DNA from: Sphingomonas ginkgonis
Lineage (GTDB): Bacteria; Pseudomonadota; Alphaproteobacteria; Sphingomonadales; Sphingomonadaceae
Length of the DNA stretch: 64,000 nucleotides
NCBI RefSeq assembly: GCF_003970925.1
Contig: NZ_RWJF01000001.1
Span: forward strand, 2,350,501-2,414,500
Direction of reading: 5' to 3'
The notes under the pieces were generated by a model. The model was not told where the DNA came from. It saw only the letters and a program-made list of their open reading frames with translations, and searched no databases. Both the position numbers and the translations under genes were made by a program. Every line of letters starts with the position of its first letter. The stretch's first letter is position 1. This document shows, one piece after another, positions 21,616 to 31,294 of the stretch.

Positions 21616-22925
21616 GCCTGCACTTCCCTGGCGTCGTCGGAACCCGCGGGCAGCTCAATCCGCACCTCGGCGCCGCGGCCACGCAGGTTGCGCGCCTCGA
21701 GCCGGCCGCCGAGCTGGCGCGCGACATTGGCGGCAAGGAACAGCCCGACGCCCCGCCCCTCACCCTTGCTCGACGGGACCGGCCGGCCGATCTGCTCGAG
21801 CTGACCGGATGCGAAGCCAGGGCCGCTGTCCTCCACCGCGATGACCAGCCGCTCGCCGCGCCGAACCGCGCGCAGCCCGACCTGTCCGGGCGACACCTCG
21901 GCGGCATTCTCCAGCAGGTTCCACACCGCCTGCCGGAGCGCGGGCTCGACAGCCAGCGTGGCGCTGCCGACATCCGCGTCGTCGACCAGCAGCGCGGTCG
22001 CGGGATAGGTCACTCGCCACTCCGTCGCGATCGCCTGGACGAATGCTCCGGCATATTCGCGCGCGAGCGGCGCTCCGCGCGGCTCGCCCGCCGAATGGAG
22101 GATGTCGGTAACGATCGCCTTGCAGCGCTCGACCTCGCCGCGCATCTCCTCGACTTCGGCGAGCAGCTGGGGATCCTCGCGGATCCGCGGCAGCCGGCGC
22201 CAGTCGCCGACCAGCACTGAAAGGGTCGCCAACGGGGTCCCAAGCTCGTGCGCGGCGCCCGAGGCGAACAGCCCCATCCGAACGATGTTCTCTTGCTCCG
22301 CCGCCCGCTCGCGAAGCTCGCCCAGGTAAGCGTCGCGGGCTCGCAGGTTGCCGCTGATCCGGCCCATGAACAGGGTCAGCAGCAGCCCCGCCAGCGCGAA
22401 ACTGATCCATCCCGCGAGACCGTAGAGCAGGCCCGCGTCGGCGACGAGGCTGGAGGGCAGCCGCAACGGCCAGTGAACCAGTCCCAGCGCGGCGTAGAAG
22501 AAGGTCGCGAGCACCACCAGCAGCCACACCGACCAGCGCTCGAGCAGCATCGCGCCGAGCACCACCTGGAGCAGGAAGAGGAGGCTGAACGGGTTGGTCG
22601 TCCCGCCGCTGAGATAGAGCTGGAGCGCCAGCGCCCCCATGTCGAACAGCAACGCGAAGGTAATCTCGACGTTGGTGATCCGGTGCCGTGGCAGGCTGAC
22701 CAGTGTGCCGAGGTTCACTGCCGCCAGGAGTGCTGCAATCCCCAGCATCGCGCCGAGTGGCAGCGGCACGCCAAGCAGGAAGTGCGCGACGAGGATAGTC
22801 GCGATCTGCCCGGCGACAGCCAGCCAGCGGAGCTGAACCAGCTGACGCAGGTTTTCCGCGGCGGTATCGGGGGTCGGCGGCAGCGCTGCCGCCGGCACCG
22901 GAGAGGTCGTGGGCGCTCCATCCAT
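21612..22925 (-). CDS. regB: RegB/PrrB/ActS-type redox sensor histidine kinase
   Basis: A 437-residue membrane kinase. The ATG at 22925 forms a TGATG junction with the SURF1 stop and has GGAGG upstream; ATG 22940 is an alternative. Six hydrophobic helices fill residues 35-200, with the quinone-binding loop motif GGTTNPFS known from RegB. The H-box is GAAHELGTPLA (His226), followed by VERCKAIVTD, whose Cys268 sits 42 residues after the His, close to the redox-active Cys of RegB (+40). HATPase motifs are NLLENAAEV, DSGPGF and GRGVGLFLA. It senses the redox state of the ubiquinone pool in characterised relatives. Its place directly after cyoD and SURF1 ties it to terminal oxidase control. Confidence 0.94.
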   Translation of the reverse strand: MDGAPTTSPVPAAALPPTPDTAAENLRQLVQLRWLAVAGQIATILVAHFLLGVPLPLGAMLGIAALLAAVNLGTLVSLPRHRITNVEITFALLFDMGALALQLYLSGGTTNPFSLLFLLQVVLGAMLLERWSVWLLVVLATFFYAALGLVHWPLRLPSSLVADAGLLYGLAGWISFALAGLLLTLFMGRISGNLRARDAYLGELRERAAEQENIVRMGLFASGAAHELGTPLATLSVLVGDWRRLPRIREDPQLLAEVEEMRGEVERCKAIVTDILHSAGEPRGAPLAREYAGAFVQAIATEWRVTYPATALLVDDADVGSATLAVEPALRQAVWNLLENAAEVSPGQVGLRAVRRGERLVIAVEDSGPGFASGQLEQIGRPVPSSKGEGRGVGLFLAANVARQLGGRLEARNLRGRGAEVRIELPAGSDDAREVQA

Positions 22926-23698
22926 CAGCCGCGCCTCCATACGATCCACGCCCCGGCGAGCGACAGCAACGCCAGCCCGAACCAAGTCAGCGCATATTGG
23001 AGGTGCGCGTTGCGGAAGGAAACCACGGTCAGCCCGCCCTGCGGCCAGCCGCCCGGTACCGGGGTCGCGTCGGCATCAATGAAATAGGGTGCCGCCCCGG
23101 CAACCCCGCGCGCCCGGGCGATCGCCGCCACGTCACGCGAATACCAGCGGTCGGCGTCCGGACGGTTGCTGCGCAGGAACCCCCCGCCCGGCTCGCTGAA
23201 CCGCAGCAGCCCGGTAACGGCGACTAAGCCCGGCAGTTCACCCGCCGCCCGGCTCGCAGGCGATCTCCGCTCGGGCGGGACGAAGCCACGGTTGACGAAC
23301 ACGCTGCCCCACCGGGTCCGGAGCGGGGTCATGACCCAGTAGCCGCCGCCCTGTTCGGTCACCGCCTGGACCAGCGTCTCGCGATCGTTCAGCAAGGTCC
23401 CCGCGATCCGCACCCGTCGGTATTCGGCATTGTCCCGGGTCAGGCCCGCCCAGGCGCCTGGACCCGGCGCGGGCGCCGGCGCCGCATGAACCCTCTGGTC
23501 GACCCGCGCGATGAGGTCGAGCTTCCACGCCCGCCGCTGCACCTGCCACACGCCAAGCCCAGTGAAGAGCGCCACGAGAAACAGCGCCAGCGCGAGCAGC
23601 GCCAGCCGCTTGGGCCGGGACCGCTCGCTTACGGAATGCCCCCGTTCCCGCCGGCCGACATCGGCATCATGTTCGAGTTGAGATGGTACATGATCCAC
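22925..23698 (-). CDS. SURF1-family oxidase assembly protein
   Basis: Up to 257 residues. SURF1 family: one membrane helix near residues 33-50 (LALLALALFLVALFTGLGVW followed by QVQRRAWK), a periplasmic domain with EYRRVRIAGTLL, GYWVMTPLRT, VNRGFVPPERR, and a second helix near the end. The family assists heme insertion into heme-copper oxidases. The only in-frame start is a GTG at 23698, which overlaps cyoD by 70 bp, so the start is uncertain; the first 28 residues do not look like family sequence. Its position after cyoABCD suggests that it serves the quinol oxidase. Confidence 0.9.
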   Translation of the reverse strand: MDHVPSQLEHDADVGRRERGHSVSERSRPKRLALLALALFLVALFTGLGVWQVQRRAWKLDLIARVDQRVHAAPAPAPGPGAWAGLTRDNAEYRRVRIAGTLLNDRETLVQAVTEQGGGYWVMTPLRTRWGSVFVNRGFVPPERRSPASRAAGELPGLVAVTGLLRFSEPGGGFLRSNRPDADRWYSRDVAAIARARGVAGAAPYFIDADATPVPGGWPQGGLTVVSFRNAHLQYALTWFGLALLSLAGAWIVWRRG

Positions 23699-24015
23699 AG
23701 CGAGCCCACGACCATGATCAGCAGCACCACCGAGGTGAACACCAGCGAGACTAGAGTCCAGCCCCCTTCCGCGCTGCGGTTGACGTGGAGGAAGCAGACG
23801 ATGTGAACAATGATCTGGATCATGGCCATGGCAACGATCGCGATCACCGTCGCCTGCGCGTTGCCGAGCGCGCCGGTCATCACCAGCCAGAAGGGCACTG
23901 CGGTCAGCACGACCGAGAGGAAGAAGCCGATCAGGTAGCTCTTCATCGATCCGTGGCCGGGCGTGTCGCCGTGGGCGTGCAGCGCCGCCTGGCTGTCGGC
24001 GTCGGGCGCGCTCAT
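23629..24015 (-). CDS. cyoD: Cytochrome o ubiquinol oxidase subunit IV
   Basis: A 128-residue CyoD. Three membrane helices are visible (YLIGFFLSVVLTAVPFWLVM, VIAIVAMAMIQIIVHIVCFL and VSLVFTSVVLLIMVVGSLWI). The family-specific stretch MIQIIVHIVCFLHVN is present. It is the small accessory subunit of the bo3-type quinol oxidase, thought to aid assembly. The start overlaps the cyoC stop by ATGA. The His-rich N-terminus (HAHGDTPGHGS) and the glycine-rich tail are slightly longer than in E. coli. Confidence 0.94.
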   Translation of the reverse strand: MSAPDADSQAALHAHGDTPGHGSMKSYLIGFFLSVVLTAVPFWLVMTGALGNAQATVIAIVAMAMIQIIVHIVCFLHVNRSAEGGWTLVSLVFTSVVLLIMVVGSLWIMYHLNSNMMPMSAGGNGGIP

Positions 24016-24650
24016 CGCAGGACTCCCATCAGATAGACGAAGGTGAAGACGCCGATCCAGATCACGTCGAGGAAGTGCCAGAACAGGCTGAGGCAGAGCA
24101 GCCGTCGCTTGTTCTCGGGGATCAGCCCGCGCTGGGCGAGCTGGACCAGCATGATCCCGATCCAGAGGATCCCGAAGGTGACGTGGGCCCCGTGCGTGCC
24201 GACGAGGGTGAAGAAGGCCGACAGGAAGGCGCTCCGGTCCGGCCCCGCTCCTTCGGCGATCAGCCCGGCAAATTCCTTCAGCTCAATGCCGACGAAGGCC
24301 ATCCCGAACAGCGCCGTGACCAGCAGCCAGACTTGGGTCTGGCGCAGCTTGCCCCGCTCCATCGCCAGCATGGCGAACCCGTAGGTGATGGAGGAGAAGA
24401 GCAGCATCGAGGTGTTGACCGCCACCAGCGGCAATTCGAACAGCTCGCGCGGGGTCGGACCGCCCGCATAGCCGGTCCCCAGCACGCCGTAGGTCGCGAA
24501 CAGCGTGGCGAAGATGAGCGCGTCGCTCATCAGATAGATCCAGAAGCCGAGCAGCGTCGCACCGCCGGTCTCGTGGTGATGGTCCTCCGCCTCGACCTGG
24601 TAAAAGGTCGGGTTGGCCGCGCCCTCCGCGGTCACCGCGCCGCCGCTCAT
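24012..24650 (-). CDS. cyoC: Cytochrome o ubiquinol oxidase subunit III
   Basis: A 212-residue CyoC with five hydrophobic helices. Diagnostic segments: [53 protein letters not shown] and [19 protein letters not shown]. Subunit III supports the stability of the catalytic subunit in the inner membrane. The start and stop overlap its neighbours by ATGA, so cyoB, cyoC and cyoD are translated as a coupled set. Confidence 0.95.
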   Translation of the reverse strand: MSGGAVTAEGAANPTFYQVEAEDHHHETGGATLLGFWIYLMSDALIFATLFATYGVLGTGYAGGPTPRELFELPLVAVNTSMLLFSSITYGFAMLAMERGKLRQTQVWLLVTALFGMAFVGIELKEFAGLIAEGAGPDRSAFLSAFFTLVGTHGAHVTFGILWIGIMLVQLAQRGLIPENKRRLLCLSLFWHFLDVIWIGVFTFVYLMGVLR

Positions 24651-26650
24651 GCCGCGGCTCCGGCCAGCGCAGCGTCATGCGCCCGTTCGGTGACGGCCAC
24701 CTCCTCCGCGGGAATGTAATAGTCGCGGTTGTAGTTGAAGGTATGGGCGATGGAGACGACCAGCAGCCCGGCGAAGGCGATCGCGGCGAGCCACCAGATG
24801 TACCAGATCATCCCGAACCCCATGACCAGCGCTAGACCCGACAGGATCACGCCCGTCCCGCTGTTGCGCGGCATGTGGATCGGCTGGAAGCGGTCGCTCG
24901 GCCGCTCGTGCCCGCGCTGCTTCATGTCGTACCACGCGTCGAGGTCATGGACGACCGGGGTGAAGGCGAAGTTGTAGGCCGGCGGCGGCGAGGAGGTCGC
25001 CCACTCGAGCGTCCGACCGTCCCACGGGTCCCCCGTCGTGTCGCGCAGCTGGTCGCGCTTCATGTAGCCGACAACGATGCTGAGCAGCCCGCCAAGGATG
25101 CCGATCGCGATGATCACCGCGCCGATCGCGGCGAGGACGAACAGCGGCTGCATCGTCGGGTCGTCGAAGTGCCGCACGCGGCGGGTCGCGCCCATCAGCC
25201 CGGCGACGTAGATCGGAGTCCAGGCGAGCCAGTAGCCGATCACCCACCCCCAGAAATGGACGCGGCCCCAGAACTCGTCGACCTTGAACCCGAACGCCTT
25301 GGGGAACCAGTAGTCGATCCCGGCGAACAGCCCGAAGATCACCCCGCCGATGATCACGTTGTGGAAGTGGGCGACGAGAAACAGCGAGTTGTGGAAGACA
25401 AAGTCGGCCGGCGGCACCGCGAGCAGCACGCCGGTCATCCCGCCGACCGTGAAGGTCAGCATGAAGGCGACGACCCACATCATCGGCAGCTCGAACCGGA
25501 TCCGGCCGCGGTACATGGTGAAGAGCCAGTTGAAGATCTTCGCGCCGGTCGGGATCGAGATCACCATGGTGGCGATGCCGAAGAAGCTGTTGACGCTCGC
25601 GCCCGAGCCCATGGTGAAGAAATGGTGGAGCCACACCAGGTAGGACAGGATGGTGATGACCACCGTCGCGTAGACCATCGACGAGTAGCCGAACAGCCGC
25701 TTGCCGGTGAAGGTCGAGGTCACCTCGGAGAAGATCCCGAACGCCGGGAGGATCAAAACGTAGACCTCCGGATGGCCCCAGATCCACACCAGGTTCCAGT
25801 ACATCATCGGGCTGCCGCCGTGATCGTTGGTGAAGAAGTTGGTGCCGATGTAGCGGTCGAGCAGCAGCATCGCGAAGGTCGCGGTGAGGATCGGGAAGAT
25901 GGCGACCGCCAGCACGTTGCTGCACAGCGCGGTCCAGCAGAAGACCGGCATCTTCATCATCGTCATGCCGGGCGCGCGCATCTTGAGAATGGTCGCGACC
26001 ATGTTGATCGCGGACAAGGTCGTTCCCACCCCGGCGATCTGCAATGACCAGAGATAATAGTCGACGCCGGTGTCCGGGCTGTTCTGGAGGTTGCCGACTG
26101 GCACGTAGCCGAGCCATCCGGTCCGCGCGAACTCGCCGACGAACAGCGAGGTCATGACCAGCGCCGCACCCGCCGCGGTTAGCCAGAAGCTCAAATTGTT
26201 GAGGAAGGGGAAGGCGACGTCGCGCGCGCCGATCTGCAGCGGCATGACGAAGTTGATGATCCCGACGACCAGCGGGATCGCCACGAAGAAGATCATGATC
26301 GTCCCGTGGGCGGTGAAGATCTGGTCGTAGTGATGGGCAGGAAGATAGCCCTGGTTCGCACCGAACGAGACCGCCTGCTGCGCCCGCATCATCAGCGCGT
26401 CGGCGAAGCCGCGGAGCAGCATGACGATGCCGAGGATCACGTACATGATCCCGATCTTCTTGTGGTCGACGCTGGTGAACCACTCGCGCCACAGCCAGCC
26501 CCACAGCCGGTACTTGGTGATCGCGCCGACCACCGCCAGCCCGCCCAGCGCGACGACGATGAAGGTCACGAGCACGATCGGCTCGTGGATCGGGAAGCTG
26601 TCGATCGTCAGGCGGCCGAAGATGGTCTTGAGAAGGCTCTGGCTAAACAT
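24647..26650 (-). CDS. cyoB: Cytochrome o ubiquinol oxidase subunit I
   Basis: A 667-residue catalytic subunit of a heme-copper quinol oxidase, reducing oxygen with ubiquinol and pumping protons. Heme and copper ligands are visible: [12 protein letters not shown] (low-spin heme His), [17 protein letters not shown] with the HPEVY cross-linked His-Tyr pair of Cu[11 protein letters not shown] (the two CuB histidines) and [11 protein letters not shown] (heme ligands). The N-terminal helix and the opening [17 protein letters not shown] are CyoB-specific. Length is normal (E. coli 663). It overlaps the cyoA stop by 8 bp. Confidence 0.97.
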   Translation of the reverse strand: MFSQSLLKTIFGRLTIDSFPIHEPIVLVTFIVVALGGLAVVGAITKYRLWGWLWREWFTSVDHKKIGIMYVILGIVMLLRGFADALMMRAQQAVSFGANQGYLPAHHYDQIFTAHGTIMIFFVAIPLVVGIINFVMPLQIGARDVAFPFLNNLSFWLTAAGAALVMTSLFVGEFARTGWLGYVPVGNLQNSPDTGVDYYLWSLQIAGVGTTLSAINMVATILKMRAPGMTMMKMPVFCWTALCSNVLAVAIFPILTATFAMLLLDRYIGTNFFTNDHGGSPMMYWNLVWIWGHPEVYVLILPAFGIFSEVTSTFTGKRLFGYSSMVYATVVITILSYLVWLHHFFTMGSGASVNSFFGIATMVISIPTGAKIFNWLFTMYRGRIRFELPMMWVVAFMLTFTVGGMTGVLLAVPPADFVFHNSLFLVAHFHNVIIGGVIFGLFAGIDYWFPKAFGFKVDEFWGRVHFWGWVIGYWLAWTPIYVAGLMGATRRVRHFDDPTMQPLFVLAAIGAVIIAIGILGGLLSIVVGYMKRDQLRDTTGDPWDGRTLEWATSSPPPAYNFAFTPVVHDLDAWYDMKQRGHERPSDRFQPIHMPRNSGTGVILSGLALVMGFGMIWYIWWLAAIAFAGLLVVSIAHTFNYNRDYYIPAEEVAVTERAHDAALAGAAA

Positions 26651-27836
26651 TCACGGGCTCCCCGGCGCTCGCCGGCGAATATCTGGGGTCGTTGAAGGTC
26701 ATGTTGCGGTTGCTGTTGCTGCCCGGGTTGGTCGCCCCAGGCGGCTCGCTGCCGCGCGGCGTGGTGAGGTGCGGGCTGCTGCCCTTCTCCTCCGGGCTCT
26801 TCTGCAGCGCGCCCTTGGGCTTGGTGCCGAAGATGGCGTCGGTGTCGCGGCCTGCCGGCATTCCGCCGCCCGACCGCATGTCGCGCGGATTGCCGCCGCC
26901 GCCCGCCTGATCGTGGCGCATCATGTCCGACATGCAGGGCTTGCCCGGCTCGACGCAGCGCTCGTAGACCCGCCGGAAGAGATCGGGCGCAACCGACGAG
27001 AAATAGATGGGTTTCACCTTCTCGCTGGGGCGCACCAGCTTGGCGAAATTGGAGTCGCTCAGCGGCAGCGGGCTCGCCTTCACCCGGCCGACCCAGCGCT
27101 GGAAGTCCGCCGCCGGCACCCCGTGCACCTTGAAGACCATGTCGGAGAAGCCTGCGCCGCTGTAATTGCCCGAGAAACCAATGGTTTCCACTGGCCGGTT
27201 GAGGATGGCGTGGAGCTGGCTGCGCATCCCCGGCATGGTATAGATCATCCCTGCCAGCGTCGGCACGTCGAACGTGTTCATCATGTTGGTCGAGGTCATG
27301 TCGAACCGCACCGGGACGCCGACCGGAAGCGCCAGCTCGTTGACCGTCGCGATCCCTTGGTCGGGGTAGATGAACAGCCACTTCCAGTCGAGCGAGACGA
27401 CCTCGATCCGCAGCGTCTTCGCGTTGGGTGCGACCTTCTCGGTGGCCGACGCCTGCTCGATCGGCCGGAACGGGTCGAGCAGGTGGGTGCTCCACCAGGT
27501 CAGCGCGCCCAGCGCGATGATGATCAGCAGCGGGGCCGACCAGATCACCAGCTCGAGCGCGGTCGAATGGTCGAAATGCGGATCGTAGGTCGCGTCCTTG
27601 TTGCTCGCCCGGTAGCGCCAGGCGAACGCCACCGTGAGGACCAGCACCGGGACGATGATGAGCAGCATCAGCGCGGTGGAGATGAGGATGATATCGCGCT
27701 GCTGCTGCGCGATATAGCCCGCCGGGTTGAGCACGTCGGAGCTGCAGCCGGCGAGCAGCGGCAGCGCCACGAGCGCGAGGAACCGGGCAGGCCGGGCGCG
27801 AAGGCGAGAGAATCGATCGATCACGATAGTGCCCAT
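26643..27836 (-). CDS. cyoA: Cytochrome o ubiquinol oxidase subunit II (long C-terminal tail)
   Basis: A 397-residue CyoA lipoprotein. The signal ends in the lipobox LLAGC (Cys near 31), followed by two membrane helices and a periplasmic cupredoxin domain ([56 protein letters not shown]). It lacks the Cys and Met ligands of a CuA site, as expected for a quinol rather than a cytochrome c oxidase. It is about 80 residues longer than E. coli CyoA because of a Gly/Pro/Asn/Ser-rich tail that appears disordered. It is the first gene of the seven-gene operon; the promoter must lie in the 97 bp before it, divergent from an MFS gene. Confidence 0.94.
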   Translation of the reverse strand: MGTIVIDRFSRLRARPARFLALVALPLLAGCSSDVLNPAGYIAQQQRDIILISTALMLLIIVPVLVLTVAFAWRYRASNKDATYDPHFDHSTALELVIWSAPLLIIIALGALTWWSTHLLDPFRPIEQASATEKVAPNAKTLRIEVVSLDWKWLFIYPDQGIATVNELALPVGVPVRFDMTSTNMMNTFDVPTLAGMIYTMPGMRSQLHAILNRPVETIGFSGNYSGAGFSDMVFKVHGVPAADFQRWVGRVKASPLPLSDSNFAKLVRPSEKVKPIYFSSVAPDLFRRVYERCVEPGKPCMSDMMRHDQAGGGGNPRDMRSGGGMPAGRDTDAIFGTKPKGALQKSPEEKGSSPHLTTPRGSEPPGATNPGSNSNRNMTFNDPRYSPASAGEPVNV

Positions 27837-27863
27837 CTAGTCGTCGGGAGCGGAACGCCCATT

Positions 27864-27876
27864 GGACAGTTTGTCC
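27864..27876. promoter_or_regulatory. Inverted repeat in the cyoA / MFS divergent promoter region
   Basis: GGACA-GTT-TGTCC is a perfect 5+5 bp inverted repeat with a 3-bp centre, 28 bp before cyoA and 58 bp before the MFS start. Its place between divergent genes suggests an operator, but no regulator can be named. Confidence 0.3.
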
Positions 27877-27933
27877 TATGTCACCGCCGTCGCTTTGGTT
27901 CCATAAGGCTTTCAGACCATCACCGGGACGACC

Positions 27934-29262
27934 ATGACCTCCGCAGCCAATTCCACCCCGCTCGAGCAGGACGCGCGCCAGGTGAACGCGCGGGACCGGG
28001 ACATCCGTCCCGGGGAGATCGCGATCGGCGTGATCGTCGGCCGCACCAGCGAGTTCTTCGACTTCTTCGTCTACGCGCTGGCCTCGGTGCTGGTCTTCCC
28101 CAAGCTGGTCTTCCCGGCGCTCGATCCGCTGACCGGAACGCTCGCCTCCTTCGCCGTCTTCGCCCTCGCCTTCCTTGCCCGGCCGTTCGGCACCCTCCTC
28201 TTCATGTGGGTCGACCGCGAGCATGGAAAGGGTGTCAAGCTCACCATCGCGCTGTTCCTGCTCGGCGGCTCGACCATGGCGATCGCCTTCCTGCCCTCCT
28301 TCGAGCAGATCGGCTGGGCCTCGGCCGCGCTGCTCGCGCTGTTCAGAATGGGTCAGGGCATGGCGCTCGGCGGCTCGTGGGACGGGCTCGCCTCGCTCCT
28401 GGCGCTCAACGCACCCAAGGATCGGCGCGGCTGGTACGCGATGATCCCCCAGCTCGGCGCACCGCTCGGCCTCATCGTCGCCGCCGCGCTCTTCTCCTTC
28501 TTCCTCGCGACCCTCTCGCCCGAGGACTTCCTCAGCTGGGGCTGGCGCTACCCCTTCTTCGTTGCCTTCGCGATCAACGTCGTCGCGCTGTTCGCCCGCC
28601 TCCGCCTGGTCGCCACGCCGGAATTCAAGGAGCTGTTCGAGAGCCGCGAGCTGCAGCCGGCACCGGCGTTCGAGACCCTCTTCGCCGAGTGGCGGACGAT
28701 CCTGCTCGGCGCCTTCGCCCCGCTGGCTAGCTTCGCCCTCTTCCACCTCGTCACCGTCTTCCCGCTTTCGTGGGTCACCCTCTTCACTGGCGAGCCGCCG
28801 CTCCACTTCCTCGTCATCGAGCTGGTCGGCGCGGTCGCCTTCGTGCTGGCGATCATGGCCTCCGGCCTCATCGCCGACCGGGTTGGGCGCCGCGCGGTAC
28901 TCGGCGTCTCGGCCGCGCTGATCGCCGTCTATAGCGGCTTCGCCCCGCAGTTGCTCAAGGGCGGCACGCTCGGCGAGACCGTCTACATGATCGGCGGCTT
29001 CGCGCTGCTCGGCCTTGCCTTCGGCCAGTCGCAGGGCGCGGTGAACGGCAGCTTCCCGGTCTATCGGCGCTACACCGGGGCCGCGATCACGGCCAATTCG
29101 GCCTGGGTCATCGGCGCCGGGTTCGCGCCGCTCGTCGCCCTGTTCGTGGCCAGCCGCTTCGGCGTTTGGGCGGTCGGCGTCTACCTTCTCTCGGGCGCTC
29201 TGTGCACGCTCGCGGCTCTGGCGCTCAACAAGGAATGGGCCAAGCGCGACGCCGACCGTTGA
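27934..29262 (+). CDS. MFS transporter of the metabolite:H+ symporter type
   Basis: A 442-residue major facilitator. The first helix region GVIVGRTSEFFDFFVYALASVLVFPKLVFP resembles the MHS group (for example ShiA, ProP, KgtP), whose consensus is G..FE.FDF..Y. Motif A versions are LFMWVDREHGKG and GLIADRVGRRAVLG. About twelve helices are predicted. The usual Asp of motif A loop 2-3 and a loop GQGMALGGSWDG are present. It stands alone, divergent from cyoA; no substrate is suggested by neighbours. Confidence 0.88.
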   Translation: MTSAANSTPLEQDARQVNARDRDIRPGEIAIGVIVGRTSEFFDFFVYALASVLVFPKLVFPALDPLTGTLASFAVFALAFLARPFGTLLFMWVDREHGKGVKLTIALFLLGGSTMAIAFLPSFEQIGWASAALLALFRMGQGMALGGSWDGLASLLALNAPKDRRGWYAMIPQLGAPLGLIVAAALFSFFLATLSPEDFLSWGWRYPFFVAFAINVVALFARLRLVATPEFKELFESRELQPAPAFETLFAEWRTILLGAFAPLASFALFHLVTVFPLSWVTLFTGEPPLHFLVIELVGAVAFVLAIMASGLIADRVGRRAVLGVSAALIAVYSGFAPQLLKGGTLGETVYMIGGFALLGLAFGQSQGAVNGSFPVYRRYTGAAITANSAWVIGAGFAPLVALFVASRFGVWAVGVYLLSGALCTLAALALNKEWAKRDADR

Positions 29263-29486
29263 TGAGCGTTTCCTGACAAGATTTCGCGATTCCGCCAAGT
29301 TCGGTGAACCTTGCGGTTGTTCAGCCGCTTAGACCCGCGTGAGGGCAGGGCCGGGTGACACCGCGCCAGGTGTGTGAACGTGTAAGGAGCGTCAGGGGTG
29401 CGCGGCATCGCCAGTCTGAACAACCGCCGCGCGGACCTGACCCCTCTTCTCCACCGCACGCCCTTCCGCTTCGGTTCGACAACGCA
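29263..29486. other. Intergenic region before the polysaccharide gene cluster
   Basis: A 224-bp stretch between the MFS stop and the first GT2 gene. An open frame runs through part of it into the GT2 gene, but its translation has no glycosyltransferase sequence. It should hold the promoter of the five-gene export cluster; I see no clear boxes or terminator. Confidence 0.4.
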
Positions 29487-30527
29487 ATGGGTCTAGCTAC
29501 GCCCGGCTGGCATCCTCCTGCCGCGGCCAGCGAGACGGTCGCGGTCATCATCCCCGCCTACAATGCCGAGCAAACGATCGGCGACACGCTGCTCAGCGTC
29601 CGCGCCCAAAGCTGGACCGCGCTCGACATCGTCGTGGTCGACGACGGGTCGACCGACGCGACCGTCGCGATCGCCCGCCGCCATGCCGCCGCGGACCACC
29701 GGGTCCAAGTCATCGCCCAGCCCAACGCAGGCGTTGCCCACGCCCGCAACCGCGGCATCGCCGCCACGGCGAGTCGCTACATCGCCCCCGTGGACGCGGA
29801 CGACCTCTGGTCCCGCGACAAGATCGAGCTGCAGATGGCCGCGGTCGCCCGCCACGGCGGCGAGCCGGGCCTCGTCTACACCTGGTTCTGCGTCATCGAC
29901 GAGGACAACCGGATCACCCGCCGCGAGAGCCGCGGCCGCTCGGAGGGCAATGTGCTCGCCGAGCTCTGCCGGTTCAACTTCGTCGGTACCGGGAGCAACG
30001 CGCTGATGCTCCGCAGCGCGGTCGAAGCGGCCGGCTGCTACGACAGCTCGCTCCGCCGCCGCGGCGCCGAGGGGAGCGAGGACTATCGCCTCTACCTCGC
30101 CATCGCCGAGCACCACGAGTTCGTCGCCGTCCGTGACTATCTGACCGGCTACCGCGAGCTGCCCGGCAACATGTCGAGCAACGCGGCCCGAATGGTTCGC
30201 TCCCGCGACATCTGCGCCAACGACCTGGTTGTCCGCCACCCGGAGCTGCGGCCCGCCGCTGACGAGGGGCACATCCGCTTCATGCGCTTCATGATGGCCC
30301 GCAGCCTGCGCGAGGGCGACGCGGGACAGGCAGCCCGTCTGCTCGGCCGCATGTTCCGTGCCGATCCCCGCGTCGCGGCCCTGAGCTTCGCCGAGCTGGT
30401 CCGCCAGCGCTGGCACCGCCGCCGGCACAGCGCCGACCTCAAGAAGGAAAGACCGCTGTTCCCGATCGGCAATCCTGATACGGACGGCCCGATGCCAGCG
30501 CTTTCGCCACAAGGACCGGTCGTCTGA
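29487..30527 (+). CDS. Family 2 glycosyltransferase
   Basis: A 346-residue GT2 (GT-A fold). It begins at the ATG at 29487, shortly before the domain. The nucleotide-binding start is VAVIIPAYNAEQTIGDTLLSVRAQ, with VVVDDGSTD, RNRGIAATASRYIAPVDADDLW (DxD metal motif) and a C-terminal GSEDYRLYLAIAEHHEF. No membrane segment is seen, so it is cytosolic or peripheral. It resembles the last GT2 of the cluster (33672): both share EHHEF, a GYR element and NMSSN. It is eight bases upstream of the ABC permease gene, so it probably helps build the exported polysaccharide. Confidence 0.92.
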   Translation: MGLATPGWHPPAAASETVAVIIPAYNAEQTIGDTLLSVRAQSWTALDIVVVDDGSTDATVAIARRHAAADHRVQVIAQPNAGVAHARNRGIAATASRYIAPVDADDLWSRDKIELQMAAVARHGGEPGLVYTWFCVIDEDNRITRRESRGRSEGNVLAELCRFNFVGTGSNALMLRSAVEAAGCYDSSLRRRGAEGSEDYRLYLAIAEHHEFVAVRDYLTGYRELPGNMSSNAARMVRSRDICANDLVVRHPELRPAADEGHIRFMRFMMARSLREGDAGQAARLLGRMFRADPRVAALSFAELVRQRWHRRRHSADLKKERPLFPIGNPDTDGPMPALSPQGPVV

Positions 30528-30535
30528 TCAGCAGC

Positions 30536-31294
30536 GTGCTTCGCCGACCGCTCGAGGTGACCTATCTGCTCGTGCTGCGCGACTTCCGCGGGCGCTACAA
30601 GCACACCCGCGTCGGCATGCTGTGGTCGGTCATCAACCCGCTGCTGTTCCTATTCATCTTCTACTTCGTGTTCAGCGAGGTGCTCGCGGTGAAGACCCCG
30701 CGCTACGCCTCCTTTGCCTTTGTCGGCATCCTGAGCTGGAGCTGGCTGCAGAACTCGCTGACGTCGGCGGCGAGCAGCATATCGGGCAATCCGGGTCTCG
30801 TCAGCCAGCCCGGCTTTCCGGTCGGCACCCTGCCGGTCGTCTCGACCAGCACGGCGCTGCTCAACCTTCTCCTTTCCGCGCCCGTGCTCGCCGCCATCCT
30901 CCTGTTCGAAGGCGCTCGCCCGGGGCTGGCGCTCGCCGCTTTGCCGCTGGTGCTGGCGATCAACTTCGTGCTGATCCTCGGCCTTGCCTATCTCGTCGCG
31001 GCGGTGAATGTCGCCTTCCGCGACGTCGAGCATATCCTGCCGATCATCCTCCAGCTCGGCTACTACGTCACCCCGATCTTCTACAGCACCGACCGCATCC
31101 CGGCGCGTTATCACTGGGTGTTCCAGTTCAATCCCATGGCGCACATGATCGAGGCGTACCGCGACATCCTCCTCGACGACCGCTGGCCCGCGCCCGGCTC
31201 GCTGCTCGGCGCCGGGATCGCCGGCGCCCTCCTGCTAGGTGCCGGGATCGCCTATTTTCGCCGGGCCCGCTTCCGCTTCCTGGAAGAAATCTGA
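30536..31294 (+). CDS. wzm: Polysaccharide ABC exporter permease (Wzm-like, ABC-2)
   Basis: A 252-residue ABC-2 permease starting at GTG 30536. It has about six membrane helices and the family patterns LRDFRGRYKHTRVGMLWSVINP near the start and LQLGYYVTPIFYS, FNPMAHMIEAYRDILL near the end, typical of O-antigen/teichoic acid exporters (Wzm/TagG/KpsM). It pairs with the ATPase that overlaps its stop (TGATG). It exports a lipid-linked polysaccharide across the inner membrane. The symbol reflects family similarity only. Confidence 0.92.
   Translation: MLRRPLEVTYLLVLRDFRGRYKHTRVGMLWSVINPLLFLFIFYFVFSEVLAVKTPRYASFAFVGILSWSWLQNSLTSAASSISGNPGLVSQPGFPVGTLPVVSTSTALLNLLLSAPVLAAILLFEGARPGLALAALPLVLAINFVLILGLAYLVAAVNVAFRDVEHILPIILQLGYYVTPIFYSTDRIPARYHWVFQFNPMAHMIEAYRDILLDDRWPAPGSLLGAGIAGALLLGAGIAYFRRARFRFLEEI

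Noticed and set aside
26608..29298. An 896-codon minus-strand frame across cyoA and the MFS gene.
   Set aside because: It is out of frame with cyoA and antisense to the MFS gene, with compositionally biased translation.
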